From NCBI GenBank assembly GCA_022072445.1, contig JAJVHV010000004.1, positions 1 to 64,000 of the forward strand: 64,000 bases of DNA, written 5' to 3'. The position numbers and the translations under genes were made by a program. The notes beneath the pieces were generated by a model. The model searched no databases. It was not told where the DNA came from and saw only the letters and a list, made by a program, of their open reading frames with translations. Positions 57,499 to 64,000 of this stretch are shown one piece after another (within the stretch, counting starts at the first letter, position 1; each line of letters begins with the position of its first letter). This DNA is from Phycisphaerae bacterium. GTDB lineage: Bacteria; Planctomycetota; Phycisphaerae; UBA1845; Fen-1342.

Positions 57499-59298
57499 CT
57501 ACGCCGGCGTGAAGGGGATGCAGATCGGGATCATGAAAATCGCGATCGAACCGCACAAGAAGTCCATCGGCACGCCGATCCGCAGAAAATCGGCAAACCG
57601 GTATCCGCCCGGCCCGTAGACCATCATGTGCGTCTGATATCCCAGCGGCGTGGCGAAGCCCAGCGAGCCGGCGACCGTCACGGCCGCCACAAACGGCATG
57701 TAGCCCAGCTCGAGGTTCGTGGCCGTCTGCAGCGCGATCGGGAAAATGAGCGACACCGCCGCGCTGTGCGACACGATTTCGGTCAGGATGAGCGTGCTGG
57801 CGTAGATTCCTACCAGACTGAGCCAGGCGTTGTCGCGCGCCACGGCCGTCAGCGTGTTGGCCAGCGCCCGTGCCACGCCGGTCTTCTCAACGGCCGATCC
57901 GAGTGCGAAGGCCGCCGCGACGGCGATGATGACCTTCCACTCGACGCTGCGGCGCGCGGCGGCGGATGTGACGCAGCGCGTCGCCAGCATGACGCCGCTG
58001 GCGAGCATCGCAGCCTTGAGCATCGAGAGCCACTCGAAGCTGGCCAGCAGGATCATGCCGACCAGGATCGCGATCGCCAGGTAGGCGCGTTCGTACTGCA
58101 CGGGGGCCGAGTCTTCCACGCGGCTCACCAGATAGAAGTGATGCGAATTACGATGTTGCTGGGCGAACGACGCGTGCCCCTCGAGCAGCAGCGTGTCGCC
58201 CCCGCGCAGCACGATGTCGCCGATCTTGCGGTCGATGCGCTCGCCGCGCCGCGCGACGGCCAGGACCGCGGCGCCGTAGATCGAGCGGAAGCGCGCCGCG
58301 CGCACCGACAGCCCGACCAGCGGGCTGTCGCCGGCGACGACCGCCTCGATCAGGCAGCGGCGCGAGCGGGGCGCGTCGAGCTTGAAGATCTGATCCGTGG
58401 CCGGCTTCAAACCCCGGATGCGCTGCACGTCGACCATCGCGTCCACCACGCCGACGAACACGAGCCGATCTCCGCCGCGCAGCTTCTCGTTCGGAGCGAC
58501 CGCCACGAGCAGGTCGCCGTCGCGCTCGATCTCCGCGAGGTAGCCGTGCGCCAGTTGCCGCAGCCCGGCCTGTTCGATCGTCTTGCCAACCAGCGGGCCG
58601 CTGCTCTCGACGGTCATCTCGATGGTGTATTCGCGCGGATCGCCGAACTGCGATTCGTCCGGCCGGCGGCTCGGCAGCAGCCAGCGGTGCGTCAGCACCA
58701 CAAACAGCACACCCCCGATCGATATCGGCACGCTGATCCACGTCAGTTCGAACATGCCCATACCGTGGCCCTTGGCCTGCCGCAGCATGCCGTCCACCAG
58801 CAGGTTCGTCGCCGTCGAGATGATCGTCACCGTGCCGCTCAGCACCGCCGCATAGCTCAGCGGAATCATCAGCATTGAAACCGGGATTCTGTTCTTCTTG
58901 GCCCACTCATTGACGGCGGGCATGAACATGGCGACGACCGGCGTGTTGTTCATGAAGGCGCTGATGAACGTCACCGGAAACATCATCTTGCACAGGGCGC
59001 CGGCGATCGACGTGGGGCGGCTGAGGAACTTCTCGGTGATCAGGACGTTCCCGCCGGTCGCCTCCAGCCCGGCCACAACCACGTAGAGGACGGCGATCGT
59101 GATGATGCTTTCATTGGATAACCCCGCCAGCGCTTCCTTGGGCACCAGCACGCCCGCGACCAGCAGCAGCGCCACGGCGCCGACCAGCGCCACGTCGGTC
59201 GACAGCCGCGTCAGCGACAGCACCAGCAGAACCGCTACGACCACGCCGATCGTCAGCCAAGCCTGCCAGCCGAGCGCAGCCCACAACTCCCAAGGCAT
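57499..59298 (-). CDS. SLC13/CitT-type transporter with two RCK_C domains
   Basis: 599 residues. Two blocks of membrane helices (about 12-205 and 405-599) flank a cytoplasmic insert with two TrkA-C (RCK_C) domains, about residues 225-310 and 320-390 (YTIEMTVESSGPLVGKTIEQ; GDSPLVGLSVRAARFRSIYG). The membrane part has MNNTPVVAMFMP, ISTATNLLVDG and SHSAAVSLIFPIA, the paired Asn-Thr/Ser motifs of Na+-coupled dicarboxylate and sulfate carriers. The substrate is undetermined; members with this RCK insert are often annotated as sulfate or citrate carriers. The gene is alone on its strand. Confidence 0.9.
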   Translation of the reverse strand: MPWELWAALGWQAWLTIGVVVAVLLVLSLTRLSTDVALVGAVALLLVAGVLVPKEALAGLSNESIITIAVLYVVVAGLEATGGNVLITEKFLSRPTSIAGALCKMMFPVTFISAFMNNTPVVAMFMPAVNEWAKKNRIPVSMLMIPLSYAAVLSGTVTIISTATNLLVDGMLRQAKGHGMGMFELTWISVPISIGGVLFVVLTHRWLLPSRRPDESQFGDPREYTIEMTVESSGPLVGKTIEQAGLRQLAHGYLAEIERDGDLLVAVAPNEKLRGGDRLVFVGVVDAMVDVQRIRGLKPATDQIFKLDAPRSRRCLIEAVVAGDSPLVGLSVRAARFRSIYGAAVLAVARRGERIDRKIGDIVLRGGDTLLLEGHASFAQQHRNSHHFYLVSRVEDSAPVQYERAYLAIAILVGMILLASFEWLSMLKAAMLASGVMLATRCVTSAAARRSVEWKVIIAVAAAFALGSAVEKTGVARALANTLTAVARDNAWLSLVGIYASTLILTEIVSHSAAVSLIFPIALQTATNLELGYMPFVAAVTVAGSLGFATPLGYQTHMMVYGPGGYRFADFLRIGVPMDFLCGSIAIFMIPICIPFTPA

Positions 59299-59425
59299 CC
59301 GAAGCTCCTGACGGCGACGATCGGCGCGATCGCGGCGCGGCCGTAGGTTTATCAGACTCGGTTGCCCCGGGCAAATGCCTTGAGCGCGGAAGCACCGCGT
59401 GCTCGTCCGGCGGATTCCGATGATG

Positions 59426-59461
59426 AAAAAAGCCCGGCGGCGCAGCTTGTGCGCCGCCGGG
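59426..59461 (-). terminator. Terminator of the rpoC transcript
   Basis: On the minus strand, a 12-bp GC stem (59461-59450 with 59444-59433) around a 5-base loop is followed by six T residues (59431-59426). It lies 33 bases past the rpoC stop. Confidence 0.9.
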
Positions 59462-59494
59462 GATCGACGTTTCGGTACTTCGGTTCGTCGTGCG

Positions 59495-63895
<4,401 letters not shown>

Positions 63896-64000
63896 GGTCA
63901 GCTCTGTCCTCTTGTAGGGTGACCGGCGGGCTGCGCCGGGCCATTCGTCCGTTTTCGGGCCTACGTCAAACAACAAGGCGTCGGAGTCAGCGCGCGGCCG

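Overview
This is a GC-rich (roughly two-thirds G+C), densely coded bacterial chromosome segment that most likely comes from a member of the Planctomycetota, possibly the Phycisphaerae. The inference rests on four secreted proteins ending in paired dockerin-like repeats of the form DxNCDGxxNGFDxDPF, on PEP-CTERM sorting tails, on a stand-alone bacterial histone-fold protein, on bacterial rpoC and smpB, and on large secreted proteins with internal repeats. No 16S gene or tRNA gene is present, so the phylum call is an inference.

Layout. 1-4.4 kb: a LysM protein cut by the window edge, a parvulin-type foldase and a secreted CocE/NonD hydrolase. 4.5-7.4 kb: a winged-helix regulator divergent from archease and rtcB (RNA ligation). 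7.5-11.2 kb: the small histone, a PAS-GGDEF cyclase, an ADP-ribosylglycohydrolase and smpB. 11.3-14.8 kb: ECF sigma factor, zinc-finger anti-sigma factor and a PDZ protein. 14.8-19.4 kb: a decayed PEP-CTERM gene, hutU, a HEPN/MNT pair and hisD. 19.6-22.9 kb: a repeat-rich secreted dockerin protein, then a transposase remnant with repeats. 22.9-30 kb: a fused 2-oxoacid:ferredoxin oxidoreductase, an SDR, a DUF6265-like protein, a PEP-CTERM protein, larE with a zinc-ribbon protein, and a lipoprotein. 30-37 kb: malQ, then a compact histidine operon hisG-hisC-hisB-hisH-hisF-hisA/I/E preceded by a complete leader region. 37-43.6 kb: a 2159-residue alpha-2-macroglobulin. 43.8-46 kb: ribE-pdxA and a freestanding ThrRS-type editing domain in an overlapping cluster. 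46-52.5 kb: a propeller/dockerin protein, deoC, a pilin-like protein and two more dockerin proteins. 52.9-59.3 kb: sarcosine oxidase, a PIG-L deacetylase, a serine hydrolase, a lipoprotein and an SLC13-type transporter. 59.4-64 kb: rpoC with its terminator.

The strongest observations are these. (1) A histidine-operon attenuator: a strong promoter, a 24-codon leader peptide with seven His codons, an antiterminator/terminator pair and a U-tract; the promoter geometry suggests the leader mRNA starts at or next to its ATG. (2) A dispersed DNA repeat inserted in frame into two conserved enzymes (rtcB and hutU) in the same translational phase, also present as an intergenic inverted pair, resembling in behaviour the Rickettsia palindromic elements. 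(3) A 73-residue histone-fold protein with its own promoter and a structured leader. (4) A freestanding archaeal-type ThrRS editing domain overlapping pdxA, whose pathway handles 4-phosphohydroxy-L-threonine. (5) A HisA-HisI-HisE triple fusion.

Many genes overlap by 1-4 bases or sit within a few bases of each other, so translational coupling is likely in the his, ribE-pdxA and larE clusters. The long open frames antisense to rpoC, the macroglobulin, the hydrolase and other genes are by-products of high GC and are left out.
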